Part shown: positions 55,243 through 63,871 of the stretch, one piece after another
How the letters are laid out: each line of letters begins with the position of its first letter
Numbering within the stretch: the stretch's first letter is position 1
From: an uncultured Bacteroidaceae bacterium
Lineage (GTDB): Bacteria > Bacteroidota > Bacteroidia > Bacteroidales > Bacteroidaceae
Assembly: GCA_934271655.1 (NCBI GenBank)
Contig: CAKQRW010000004.1
Location: 1-64,000 of the forward strand
Direction of reading: 5' to 3'
Length of the DNA: 64,000 nucleotides
Notes under the pieces: model-generated
The model's input: the letters and a program-made list of their open reading frames with translations, nothing else
The model's database searches: none
What the model was told of the DNA's origin: nothing
Made by a program: the position numbers and the translations under genes

Positions 55243-57753
55243 ATGTCTGAACAGAATGTAAACACACAAGACACGTCCACCTCTGAGGAAAACGGCAACA
55301 TGATAAACTTCGCCGACCTGATTTTCTTGTGCCTCAGCAAATGGTATTGGATAGTCACATCGGTAATAATCTGCGTCATTGTAGCATTCCTGTACATCAA
55401 GCGCACACCTCCCACCTATCAGCGCTCTGCAGCTGTGCTCATAAAGGAGGACAACGCGCGCAGCGGTTCAAGGGGTGCGGCCGAATTTGCCGAACTGAGC
55501 GGCATCGGCCTGCAGTCTAAAGTATACAACGAGATACTCACACTCCAGTCGCCAGCCATCATGAGCGGCGTGGTCAAGTATCTCGGACTCGACGTGAATT
55601 ACTATACAGACGGATTCTTCTACGACAAGCCTCTCTACGGCAGCAACCTGCCATACTTCATCACTTTCTCAGGAATGGAGGCAGAGACCCTGACAGGAGA
55701 ATTGACCGTCAACAAGAACAAATTCACTCTGAAGGTGAAGAGCCTTGACAACGATGGCACAGACCAGGTCATCACAGGCAACTTGCTCGACTCTGTCAAG
55801 GTGTCAAAGAAGGGAAAGATGCTGGTGAGCCGCAACCTCTCATACGACTCTACAGCCGATGGAAGCGACCCAGCAGCCGCCAACCGCCCTATCATCATCG
55901 TCAAGCAGCGCAACTCAGCAGCCATAGAGGGATGCATCGCCAGGATGACAGCGGAACTTGCTGACAAGAACGCTGATGTCATCAACCTCTCATACACTGA
56001 TGTTTCTATCGAGAGAGCTACAGACGTGGTCAACACCATCATCAAGGTGTACAATGAGAACTGGCTCAAGGAAAAGAACGAGATAACAGTCAGCACATCC
56101 AAGTTCATCGACGAGCGTCTGCAGGTCATCGAGAAGGAACTTGGCTCTGTCGACAACAGCATCTCTTCATATAAGAGTAGCCAGCGCATACCTGACGCGC
56201 AACTCGCTGCAGGAGCATACTTTGAGAAGTCCAACTCCACAAGCGACCAGCTCCTCGACTTCAACAACCGCAAGTCGATGGCCAACTACGTGCGCCAGCA
56301 GCTCAGCAACAACATTTCCAAGAACACCCTGCTGCCAGCCAACTCCGGCATAGAGAACCCAAGCATCGAGGACCAGATATCTGAGTACAACAAAGATCTG
56401 CTCCAGCGCAACAATCTCTCTGCAAACAGCAACGAGCAGAACCCGCTCATCGTAGAACTTGACGCACGGCTCGCCCAGATGCGCAAGATGATCATGGCGT
56501 CTCTCGACAACTACATCTACACTCTCACGAGCCAGATACAGACACTTGAGCGCAAGGAGGCCATGTCCAACTCACAGTTGTCCACCAACCCGACACAGGC
56601 CAAGTACATCCTTTCCGTCGAGCGTCAGCAGAAGGTGAAGGAGTCGCTGTACCTCTTCCTGCTCCAGAAGCGTGAGGAGAACGAGGTGAGCCAGACCTTC
56701 ACAGCCTACAACACACGCATCATCAACTGGGCCGCTGGCTCAGACCTGCCTGTAGCTCCATCAAAAGGAAAGATTCTCGCTATAGCATTCATCATCGGAC
56801 TGGCTTTGCCAATCGCTCTCATCTACGTTCGCGAGATGCTCAACACAAGCGTGCGCGGACAGAAAGACATCGAGAACCTCTCTATCCCATACATCGGAGA
56901 GATTCCTTACGCCTTCAAGAAGAAGCAGAAGGACGGTCATCTGAGCACCATCACAAAGCTGCTGGTCAAGTTTGGGTTCAAGAAGCGCAAGGAAGACGAC
57001 AGCATCAGGCCTATTGTGGTCAAGGACCGCAAGCGTGACTATGTCAACGAGGCATTCCGCGTGGTGAGAGCCAACCTGGAGTTCATGCTCGGACACGAGG
57101 GCGAAAAGGTCATCATGACATCATCCTTCAATGCCGGCTCTGGTAAGACTTTCGTAGGAATAAACCTCGCCGTCAGCTACGCCATCAAGGGCAAAAAGGT
57201 CATCGCCATTGACCTCGACCTCCGCAAGGCCACACTCAGCAAATACACTGACAAGGTGAAGACCGGCGTGGAAGCCTACCTTAACGGTGACATCAAGGAC
57301 TTCCACGATGTCATTGTCAAAGACACTATCCACAAGAACCTTGACCTCATGCCTTGCGGCACGCTGCCTCCTAATCCATCGGAGCTGCTTTACAGCCCAC
57401 GGCTTGAGGAGATGATAAAGAAGCTTCGAGACGAGTATGACTACATCTTCCTCGACTGTCCGCCTATGGAGATGCTTGCCGATGCAGCCATCATCAACAA
57501 GTACACCGACCTGACAGCATTCATCATCCGCGTAGAGCTCTTCGAGCGCGCGTCACTTGCCAAGCTTGAGGAAATCTACAAGGAAAAGAAATACAACAAC
57601 CTTGCCGTCATCCTCAATGGCTCCATGCCATCAGGCGGCCGTTACGGATATGGCAAATACGGCTATTACAGCAAGTATGGCTATGGATACGGTTATGGCT
57701 ACGGCTATGGCTACGGAAGCTATGTGTCCAACGACGACAAAGAAGACAAATAA
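55243..57753 (+). CDS. Polysaccharide chain-length tyrosine autokinase (Wzc type)
   Basis: 836 residues. A Wzz domain between two membrane helices (about 33-52 and 507-525) includes a long coiled region. The cytoplasmic kinase has Walker A NAGSGKT (about 629-636), Walker A' VIAIDLDLRK and Walker B FLDCPPMEM. The C-terminus is a Tyr cluster: 13 Tyr in ~30 residues including six Gly-Tyr pairs, the autophosphorylation site. The coding DNA there is a 6-bp repeat (GGCTAT/GGCTAC) and could change length in frame. Confidence 0.95.
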   Translation: MSEQNVNTQDTSTSEENGNMINFADLIFLCLSKWYWIVTSVIICVIVAFLYIKRTPPTYQRSAAVLIKEDNARSGSRGAAEFAELSGIGLQSKVYNEILTLQSPAIMSGVVKYLGLDVNYYTDGFFYDKPLYGSNLPYFITFSGMEAETLTGELTVNKNKFTLKVKSLDNDGTDQVITGNLLDSVKVSKKGKMLVSRNLSYDSTADGSDPAAANRPIIIVKQRNSAAIEGCIARMTAELADKNADVINLSYTDVSIERATDVVNTIIKVYNENWLKEKNEITVSTSKFIDERLQVIEKELGSVDNSISSYKSSQRIPDAQLAAGAYFEKSNSTSDQLLDFNNRKSMANYVRQQLSNNISKNTLLPANSGIENPSIEDQISEYNKDLLQRNNLSANSNEQNPLIVELDARLAQMRKMIMASLDNYIYTLTSQIQTLERKEAMSNSQLSTNPTQAKYILSVERQQKVKESLYLFLLQKREENEVSQTFTAYNTRIINWAAGSDLPVAPSKGKILAIAFIIGLALPIALIYVREMLNTSVRGQKDIENLSIPYIGEIPYAFKKKQKDGHLSTITKLLVKFGFKKRKEDDSIRPIVVKDRKRDYVNEAFRVVRANLEFMLGHEGEKVIMTSSFNAGSGKTFVGINLAVSYAIKGKKVIAIDLDLRKATLSKYTDKVKTGVEAYLNGDIKDFHDVIVKDTIHKNLDLMPCGTLPPNPSELLYSPRLEEMIKKLRDEYDYIFLDCPPMEMLADAAIINKYTDLTAFIIRVELFERASLAKLEEIYKEKKYNNLAVILNGSMPSGGRYGYGKYGYYSKYGYGYGYGYGYGYGSYVSNDDKEDK

Positions 57754-57796
57754 ACACACAATACATACACTGCACGCACGTGTCCACCCAGAAAGG

Positions 57797-57905
57797 CACA
57801 TGCGTGCAGATGTCGTATAAAAAATGCACGCAGATGCGCACAAGATATAGCACACGCAGATGCCAAGAACCGCGCATGCAGATATCCACAGCGCGCAGAT
57901 GCCAA
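57797..57905. repeat. Decayed tandem repeat upstream of the phosphatase gene
   Basis: About five irregular units, 19-28 bp, share a GCACGCAGATGC core with changes at each copy. They fill most of the gap between the kinase and phosphatase genes. Confidence 0.6.
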
Positions 57906-57926
57906 ACAAACAAATAAATATAGTTT

Positions 57927-58646
57927 ATGCTTTTCTTCAACAACAAAAAAAAACTGATAGACACAGGGCTGTTCAAGGGAGCAACAGACTGGCACAGCCA
58001 CATCCTGCCTGGCGTTGACGACGGAATACCTGCCATGAAGGACTCGCTTGAGGTGTTAGGCTACTACGAGAAAATAGGCATAAGCGAGGTTTGGCTCACC
58101 CCTCACATCATGGAAGATATCCCCAACACCACGTCTGGATTGCGGGAAAGATATGAGGAACTGAAGTCGGCCTATACGGGCAACATCAAACTGCACCTCG
58201 CCGCTGAGAACATGATAGACAATCTCTTCTACGAGCGATTCGACGCTGGCGACATCCTGCCCATAGGACCGCAAGGCAAACATCTCCTCGTGGAGACGTC
58301 CTACTACCAGCCTCCTATCGACCTCTATGGCACACTCACCCACATCAAAGAGGCTGGCTTTCAGCCCATACTGGCCCATCCTGAGCGTTACCGCTACATG
58401 AACGACAGCGACTATGAGCGGCTCATCAGCATGAGAGTGATGCTTCAGATGAACGTGATGTCTCTGGCTGGCGGCTATGGCAAACCCGCACAAGACAAGG
58501 CTCTCATGCTGCTGGCCAAGGGCGCATACTCATTCTTTGGCTCTGACCTTCACCGTCTGGCACACTTTGTTGATGCCATCAACTCCAAAGTTCTGAAGAA
58601 GGAGACAGTGGAACAGCTCAAGACTATTAAGAACTTCATAGCATAA
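57927..58646 (+). CDS. CpsB/CapC-type tyrosine phosphatase (PHP fold)
   Basis: 239 residues. Metal-dependent phosphatase that removes phosphate from the Tyr cluster of the kinase. PHP motifs: TDWHSHILPGVDDG (His23, His25), LTPHIMED, ILAHPERYRYM and FGSDLHRL. Third gene of the EPS trio. No glycosyltransferase or polymerase gene follows; the next genes are on the other strand. Confidence 0.93.
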   Translation: MLFFNNKKKLIDTGLFKGATDWHSHILPGVDDGIPAMKDSLEVLGYYEKIGISEVWLTPHIMEDIPNTTSGLRERYEELKSAYTGNIKLHLAAENMIDNLFYERFDAGDILPIGPQGKHLLVETSYYQPPIDLYGTLTHIKEAGFQPILAHPERYRYMNDSDYERLISMRVMLQMNVMSLAGGYGKPAQDKALMLLAKGAYSFFGSDLHRLAHFVDAINSKVLKKETVEQLKTIKNFIA

Positions 58647-58683
58647 CTGCCACCACATACCTGTCGCTGACAGATGAAAAAAT

Positions 58684-58735
58684 AGGCTTCACTGGCTGAC
58701 GCGCACACTGCGCATGCCAATGAAGCCTGTTTTTG
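58684..58735 (+). terminator. Terminator after the EPS trio
   Basis: AGGCTTCA/TGAAGCCT stem extended by TGGC/GCCA, followed by GTTTTTG. It lies just before a tandem array. Confidence 0.75.
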
Positions 58736-58776
58736 TCATCTCTCTATCTCAAATTCCTTTAAAGTCTGAAAAGGAC

Positions 58777-59088
58777 TGCCTTGCAATGAACAAACGCTTG
58801 CCTTGCAATGAACAAATGCCTGCTTTGCAATGAACAAATGCTTGCTTTGCAATGAATAATTGCCTGCTTTGCAATGAACAAATGCTTGCTTTGCAATGAA
58901 CAATTGCCTGCTTTGCAATGAACAAATGCTTGCTTTGCAATGAACAAATGCCTGCTTTGCAATAATTAAGCAACATCTCTGCAACAAACAAAGGAACTTA
59001 TCCACGATAAACAAAGGTATGCTATGCAATAATTAGAGAACTTCTTTACGATAAACAAAGAATCACTTTGCAATAAACAATGCATAGT
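58777..59088. repeat. 22-bp tandem array, eight good units plus decayed tail
   Basis: Units TGC(C/T)TTGCAATGAACAAATG plus C(C/T), each exactly 22 bp, start at 58777, 58799, 58821, 58843, 58865, 58887, 58909 and 58931. Their last bases tend to alternate CT and CC, giving a weak 44-bp period. From 58953 the units decay (GCAATAATTA..., ACGATAAACAAAG...) to about 59088. All three minus-strand frames are open through the good part. Confidence 0.92.
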
Positions 59089-59128
59089 ATTACTGTGCTA
59101 CACAATTATCAAACCGGCATCGCCACGA

Positions 59129-59695
59129 CTACAAATACAGCACTGCTTCCTTACCCATATTAAATATAAGGTCTATAATACTAAGATTTGCCTGAAAACC
59201 ATGCTTCTGCTGGAAGACCTGATAATACGGCTTGTCCTTGCGGAAAGCATCGAGCGAGGCGCATCCTCCATAAGAATCTGTACGCCGCAATGGGATATCA
59301 TCAAGCTCCATCACATCGAGGCATACTCTCACCAGAGCCTCATTGAGCTCCATGAGGCTACTCCACTCTTTTTCATACACCGCATGGAAGTCATCTTGAA
59401 GATATTCGAAGAAGGGCGAGTTGAAATAAGATGTCTCAAGAGCATACCAATGCTGCCGTCTCCAATCGCAATGATTGCTGATACGCACATCCTTCATCAA
59501 GCATTTGCCTCCCACAAAACATGACCTGTCTACCGGCACCGTAAGGGCAAGAGCGCCATTAGGCGAATCTATCATGCAGCGGTTTCTTATTGATTGCTTC
59601 ACATAGTTTTCTTGCTGCTCTATGAAAACAGATTCACCGCTCAAAAGAGCGGTGAACCATGATATAGGAGGAAGATAGGAAGATGGTATAATCAT
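59129..59695 (-). CDS. WbqC-like family protein
   Basis: 188 residues. Motifs of the WbqC family are visible: SSYLPPISWFTALLS at the start, YVKQSIRNRCMIDSPNGALALTVPV, and ISNHCDWRRQHWYALETSYFNSPFFEYLQD. WbqC proteins occur in O-antigen loci and beside lepB in Bacteroidota; the reaction is not settled. Third gene of the minus-strand cluster dapB-lepB-wbqC, 112 bp after lepB. Confidence 0.85.
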   Translation of the reverse strand: MIIPSSYLPPISWFTALLSGESVFIEQQENYVKQSIRNRCMIDSPNGALALTVPVDRSCFVGGKCLMKDVRISNHCDWRRQHWYALETSYFNSPFFEYLQDDFHAVYEKEWSSLMELNEALVRVCLDVMELDDIPLRRTDSYGGCASLDAFRKDKPYYQVFQQKHGFQANLSIIDLIFNMGKEAVLYL

Positions 59696-59710
59696 ATTTT
59701 ATTGATTTTA

Positions 59711-59801
59711 TATAGATGCTATAGATACTATAATGCTACAGACACCAAAGATACTCATTCCTGATATTTCAGACTATAGATGCTATAGATGCTACAGATA
59801 G
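59711..59801. repeat. Short degenerate repeats between wbqC and lepB
   Basis: TATAGATGCTATAGAT(A/G)C and shorter TATAGATGCTACAGA copies near 59711 and 59775; the repeat is 9-12 bp nested in a ~64-bp duplication. Confidence 0.55.
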
Positions 59802-59807
59802 AAGCTA

Positions 59808-61295
59808 TCACTTTATGTTCTTCACCATTGTGAACAGCCTGTTCCATCTTACGCCATGAGCCTTGCCATTGCGGTCTGTGATGAGAGAGAGCCATATGAA
59901 GAGCGGTTTTCCCACCACATGGTCCTCAGGCACGAATCCCCAATAGCGGCTGTCTGCGGAGTTGTGGCGGTTGTCGCCCATCATCCAGTAATAGTCCATC
60001 TTAAAGACATACGTGTCAGTCTGCTTGCCATTGATGTATATCTTGCCGTCCTTCACCTCCAGGTCATTCTTCTCATACACCCTTATAGGGCGCTCATAGA
60101 TGGCTATATTGTCCAGCGTCAGCTTCACGCTCTTGCCCTTGGCAGGAATCCATATAGGCCCATAGTTGTCGCGTGTCCATCCATACTGATGGTTGAGAGG
60201 ATAGAGATTGCCGTGATACCCGTCCTTTATCTCCACCACGCTGTCGCAGAAGGCAGTGTTCTTCCTCAGCTGCTCGGCAGCCATCCGCGTCAATGGAATA
60301 CCCTCATTATGGTCCATTATCTTGTCGCGGTCCTCGTCGCTTATGTTGAGTTCATCGCACAGCCCATCTGAAAGTACCTGGTTGTTGTGTGTGTAGACCT
60401 TGTAATTGAACTGCGCAAACGTAGGAGTAGGTTGCTTCTCTCCATCCACATATATAATCTTGTCCTTAATCTGCAGCGTCTGCCCAGGCAGTCCCACACA
60501 CCGCTTCACATAATTCTCGCGGCGGTCAGCCGGACGAGTCACCACCTTGCCATACACATTGGCATTGGCCGCCACTATCTGCTTGCCGATAGAATAGAGG
60601 TGGCTGAAAGTAGCTTCCTGGTCTTCCCTGCCCATGGTCTCAAGCAGAGGCACCTCATAGCCCTGCTCATACGCTGCGTTGCAACCCAACTCATAGCACA
60701 GGCTGTAGTAGTCGCCATTGAAATCGACTGCCACGGTGTCGCCAGCCGGGTAATTGAACACCACTATGTCGCCATACTCCACCTTGCCGAGTCCCTTCAC
60801 GCGCCTGTATTCCCACTGCGGCCACTCTATGTACGACTTGCAGTTGAAGAGCGGCAGCGTATGCTGGGTGAGCGGCAATGTGAGCGGTGTCTGCGGCACA
60901 CGAGGTCCATAGCTTATCTTGCTCACCAGGAGAAAATCGCCTGTCATGAGCGTCTTCTCCAACGAAGAGGACGGTATCTGGTAGTTCTGGAAGAAGAAAT
61001 TGTTGAAGAAGTATACTGCCACCAGGGCAAAGACGATAGCATCGACCCAGCTCATTATGGTGCGCGCCACATCGCTCTCCAGTTCCTTCCACCATGTCCA
61101 CTTGATTTTCTTGGTGATATACACGTCATAGATAAACGGCAGCACTATCAGACCCCACCATGACTCCACCCAATAGAGGAAGGCCAGATAGCACACAGCG
61201 GCAACTGCAAACTTACACCATTTCAGTCCCTTCCACTCCTCCTTCGCGGCCTTGCCCGAACGAGTGTTCTTGAAGCTCTTGTAATCGAATCCCAT
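59808..61295 (-). CDS. lepB: Signal peptidase I
   Basis: 495 residues, long as usual in Bacteroidota. Removes signal peptides at the outer face of the inner membrane. Two or three N-terminal helices (residues ~28-60 and 82-103), nucleophile Ser111 (IPSSSLEKTL) and general base Lys264 (RENYVKRCVGLPG), with about 150 residues inserted between them. MGDNRHNSADSRYWGFV is the final signature. Starts 8 bp after the dapB stop: same transcript. Confidence 0.95.
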   Translation of the reverse strand: MGFDYKSFKNTRSGKAAKEEWKGLKWCKFAVAAVCYLAFLYWVESWWGLIVLPFIYDVYITKKIKWTWWKELESDVARTIMSWVDAIVFALVAVYFFNNFFFQNYQIPSSSLEKTLMTGDFLLVSKISYGPRVPQTPLTLPLTQHTLPLFNCKSYIEWPQWEYRRVKGLGKVEYGDIVVFNYPAGDTVAVDFNGDYYSLCYELGCNAAYEQGYEVPLLETMGREDQEATFSHLYSIGKQIVAANANVYGKVVTRPADRRENYVKRCVGLPGQTLQIKDKIIYVDGEKQPTPTFAQFNYKVYTHNNQVLSDGLCDELNISDEDRDKIMDHNEGIPLTRMAAEQLRKNTAFCDSVVEIKDGYHGNLYPLNHQYGWTRDNYGPIWIPAKGKSVKLTLDNIAIYERPIRVYEKNDLEVKDGKIYINGKQTDTYVFKMDYYWMMGDNRHNSADSRYWGFVPEDHVVGKPLFIWLSLITDRNGKAHGVRWNRLFTMVKNIK

Positions 61296-61303
61296 AGCCA
61301 GAC

Positions 61304-62059
61304 TTAAAACTTAAACAGGTCATCGGTAGTGAGAAGTCCCTCATGCTCGGCCGTGAACTCAGCCGCAAGCACAGCTCCAAGGGCAAAGCCCTTGCGCGAG
61401 TGCGCATTGTGGGTGATGGTAATCTGGTCAGCCTCGCTGTCGTATGTTATGCTGTGTATGCCTGGCACCTCTCCCTCACGCACGGAGCTGATGGGCAGCA
61501 AGTCGGCTGCCACCTTGTCTGTGCCTTCCACCGTGCCGTCAGGATTCTTCAGGTAGCCCATTGTCCAGTCTTTCTTGCGGTCCAGACGCTCCACAATCTG
61601 TTCTGCCAGCGTGATGCCGGTGCCCGACGGGTGGTCGAGCTTGTGTATGTGATGCGTCTCCACCTCCTTCACGTCATATTGTGGGAACTGGTTCATTATC
61701 TTGGCCAGATACTTGTTTACCGCGCTGAAGATGGCCACGCCTACCGAATAGTTGCTCGCCCAGAAGAGCGTCTTGCCTTCCTCCTTGCATGCCTTCCTCA
61801 CATCGTCGCCATGCTCCTTCAGCCATCCTGTGCTTCCGCTCACCACCTTCACGCCTGCCTTCCATGCCTTGAGGTAATTGCCATAGGCTGTGGCAGGTGT
61901 AGTGAACTCGATGGCCACGTCGGCGCTGGCAAAAGCCTCGCTCTCAAACTCCTCCTGGTTGTCAATATCAATGACGCTCACGATTTCATGGCCACGGCTA
62001 AGGGCAATCTGTTCTATCATCTTGCCCATTTTTCCGTATCCGATAAGTGCAATTTTCAT
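61304..62059 (-). CDS. dapB: 4-hydroxy-tetrahydrodipicolinate reductase
   Basis: 251 residues. Reduces the dihydrodipicolinate precursor for DAP and lysine. NAD(P)-binding GYGKMGKMIEQ, FTTPATA, SGSTGWLKEH, and EVETHHIHKLDHPSGTGITLAEQI with the catalytic His and Lys. Normal length. First gene of dapB-lepB-wbqC, with its own promoter element, divergent from the DUF2851 gene. Confidence 0.96.
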   Translation of the reverse strand: MKIALIGYGKMGKMIEQIALSRGHEIVSVIDIDNQEEFESEAFASADVAIEFTTPATAYGNYLKAWKAGVKVVSGSTGWLKEHGDDVRKACKEEGKTLFWASNYSVGVAIFSAVNKYLAKIMNQFPQYDVKEVETHHIHKLDHPSGTGITLAEQIVERLDRKKDWTMGYLKNPDGTVEGTDKVAADLLPISSVREGEVPGIHSITYDSEADQITITHNAHSRKGFALGAVLAAEFTAEHEGLLTTDDLFKF

Positions 62060-62102
62060 ATTCTTGTCGTAATTTATTGTTTCTGATGATAAAATTTCTT
62101 TG

Positions 62103-62110
62103 CAAAGTTA
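62103..62110 (-). promoter_or_regulatory. -7 element for dapB-lepB-wbqC
   Basis: TAACTTTG on the minus strand, 44 bp before the dapB ATG. Confidence 0.5.
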
Positions 62111-62131
62111 AGCATTTAGAAATAAAAATAT

Positions 62132-62139
62132 TAACTTTG
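62132..62139 (+). promoter_or_regulatory. -7 element for the DUF2851 gene
   Basis: TAACTTTG, 73 bp before ATG 62213. It is back-to-back with the dapB element, 21 bp away. Confidence 0.45.
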
Positions 62140-62212
62140 GACGAAAAATTATCTTAAAAAGGGCAGATAACAGTTGGCGGCACTACAACGTGCCGCTTTT
62201 AAAGGCTACCAA

Positions 62213-63520
62213 ATGGAACATCTCATACATTACACATGGAAACACAAGATTTTTCCTCTCCACGAACTGCGCTCCACCGACGGGCAGACAGTGGAGGTGC
62301 TCAATCCAGGCCTTGCCAACACCAACGACGGTCCCGACTTCATAGGGGCTTCCATTAAGATAGGCGGCACGCTGTGGGCTGGCAATGTGGAGATACACAC
62401 CAGGTCAAGCGACTGGTTTCGCCATCACCACGACCACGACAGCAACTACAGCAACGTCATTCTCCATGTGGCTTCTATCATCGACTGCCAGGTGTTCTAT
62501 CCCGACGGGCGGGCCATTCCGCAGCTTCAGCTCGACGTGCCTCAATATGTTACGGACAACTATGCCGCACTCATCCAGCGCGATGCCCTGCCGCGATGCA
62601 AGGATGTGCTCGCCACACTGCCTGCCATCTGCATACACAACTGGATGACTTCCCTCACTCTTGAGCGCTTCACCCTGCGCGCCACCCAAATCATGGAGCG
62701 CCGCGAGAGCCTCAACAAGAGTTGGGAAGACACGCTTTTCGTCACCATAGCGCGCAACTTCGGCTTTGGCATCAACGGCAACGCCTTCGAACAATGGGCG
62801 CAATCCATCCCGATGGCCTCCGCTGGGAAACACCGCGACAGCCTCTTCCAGATAGAGGCCATATTCTTCGGGCAGGCCGGACTGCTCCTCGACGGCATGC
62901 ACGACGAGTACAGCCTCGCGCTCCAGAAAGAGTACCGCTACCTGCAGCAGAAGTTCTCGCTCACCCCCATCAATCCCAAGGCATGGAAGTTTCTCCGCCT
63001 GCGCCCACAGAACTTTCCGCATGTGCGCATAGCGCAGCTCGCCAGCATCTACCACATGCAGAGACTCAGCATGTCCAGCCTGCTGGATGCCAGCAGCCCC
63101 GAAGACATAGCCGAACTGCTCTCCACCGATGTCAGCGACTACTGGCGCACACACTACACCTTCGGGCCACAGGCCTCCACGCCCTCCGCGCGCAATCTGT
63201 CAGCCTCGTCCATAAGCCTCATAGCCATCAACAGTGTGGCGCCCATGCTTTTTGCCTACGGACGATACAAGTGCGACCAGGACCTGTGCGAGCGAGCCAT
63301 AGACATATGGCAGCACATCAAGCCTGAGAACAACAGCATCATACGCCGATGGAAAGAAGCGGGAATAGCCTGCGCCAACGCAGCCGACAGCCAGGCCCTG
63401 ATACAGCAGACCCTGCATTATTGCCAGTCGCGCGACTGCCTGCGCTGCACCTTCGGCTACGAGTATATCAAGCGTACGCCCGACTTGCTGAGAGAGTCGG
63501 GAGAGGACAGCACATGGTGA
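62213..63520 (+). CDS. DUF2851 family protein
   Basis: 435 residues from ATG 62213 (MEHLIHYTWKHKIFP); a TTG 13 codons upstream is less likely. Bacteroidota-wide family of unknown function. The start (LLHYxWKxKxFP-type), NPGLANTNDGPDFIGASIKIGGTLWAGNVEIH and the C-terminal DCLRCTFGYEYIKR are conserved features. No membrane segment or signal peptide is seen. The N-terminal part recalls nuclease-like beta sheets, but no active site is identified. It is convergent with the tRNAs. Confidence 0.88.
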   Translation: MEHLIHYTWKHKIFPLHELRSTDGQTVEVLNPGLANTNDGPDFIGASIKIGGTLWAGNVEIHTRSSDWFRHHHDHDSNYSNVILHVASIIDCQVFYPDGRAIPQLQLDVPQYVTDNYAALIQRDALPRCKDVLATLPAICIHNWMTSLTLERFTLRATQIMERRESLNKSWEDTLFVTIARNFGFGINGNAFEQWAQSIPMASAGKHRDSLFQIEAIFFGQAGLLLDGMHDEYSLALQKEYRYLQQKFSLTPINPKAWKFLRLRPQNFPHVRIAQLASIYHMQRLSMSSLLDASSPEDIAELLSTDVSDYWRTHYTFGPQASTPSARNLSASSISLIAINSVAPMLFAYGRYKCDQDLCERAIDIWQHIKPENNSIIRRWKEAGIACANAADSQALIQQTLHYCQSRDCLRCTFGYEYIKRTPDLLRESGEDSTW

Positions 63521-63604
63521 GCGGCCTGATGGTTGAGTCAGCTTCCCATGCCATGTGTCACTTCTCTTTCTGCCCTGACGAAATCTTCTGGATGACAAAA
63601 ACAA

Positions 63605-63643
63605 GAAATGTCCAAGCACTCCTTATGAGCGTTTGGACATTTC
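63605..63643. terminator. Hairpin shared by the DUF2851 gene and the tRNAs
   Basis: 11-bp stem GAAATGTCCAA with a 17-nt loop, between convergent transcription units. Confidence 0.6.
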
Positions 63644-63649
63644 CTTATG

Positions 63650-63722
63650 CACAGGGTGAGGGACTCGAACCCCCGACCCTCGGTTTTGGAGACCGATATT
63701 CTACCAACTAAACTAACCCTGT
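63650..63722 (-). tRNA. tRNA-Trp (CCA)
   Basis: 73 nt. Acceptor ACAGGGT/ACCCTGT (7 bp), discriminator G, anticodon stem TCGGT/ACCGA with loop CTCCAAA, T-stem GGGGG/CCCTC with loop TTCGAGT. The 3' CCA is not encoded and must be added. Confidence 0.95.
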
Positions 63723-63771
63723 GTATGTCGCAAAAAAGAAGCATTCCTCAGCCTTCACGCAGTCTTTCGGG

Positions 63772-63843
63772 TAGCTCCACCGGGAATCGAACCCGGATCT
63801 AATCTTTAGGAGAGACTTGTTCTATCCATTGAACTATGGGGCC
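63772..63843 (-). tRNA. tRNA-Arg (CCT), one acceptor mismatch
   Basis: 72 nt. D-stem GTTC/GAAC, anticodon stem AGTCT/AGATT with loop CTCCTAA, T-stem CCGGG/CCCGG. The acceptor 5' GGCCCCA pairs with 3' TGGAGCT except C4-A69, plus a terminal G-U. CCA is not encoded. Probably transcribed with tRNA-Trp. Confidence 0.9.
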
Positions 63844-63863
63844 GACTTCCCTTTTTGCGAGTG

Positions 63864-63871
63864 CAAAGGTA
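63864..63871 (-). promoter_or_regulatory. -7 element for the tRNA pair
   Basis: TACCTTTG on the minus strand, about 20 bp before the tRNA-Arg 5' end. Confidence 0.5.

Noticed and set aside
58777..58952. CRISPR array
   Set aside because: The repeats abut one another with no spacers, and no cas gene is in the window.
58736..59029. Three overlapping minus-strand ORFs (67-97 codons) encoding a 22-residue repeat peptide
   Set aside because: They are open only because a 22-bp tandem array lacks stops in all frames. There is no start context or signal, and the same peptide appears in each frame.
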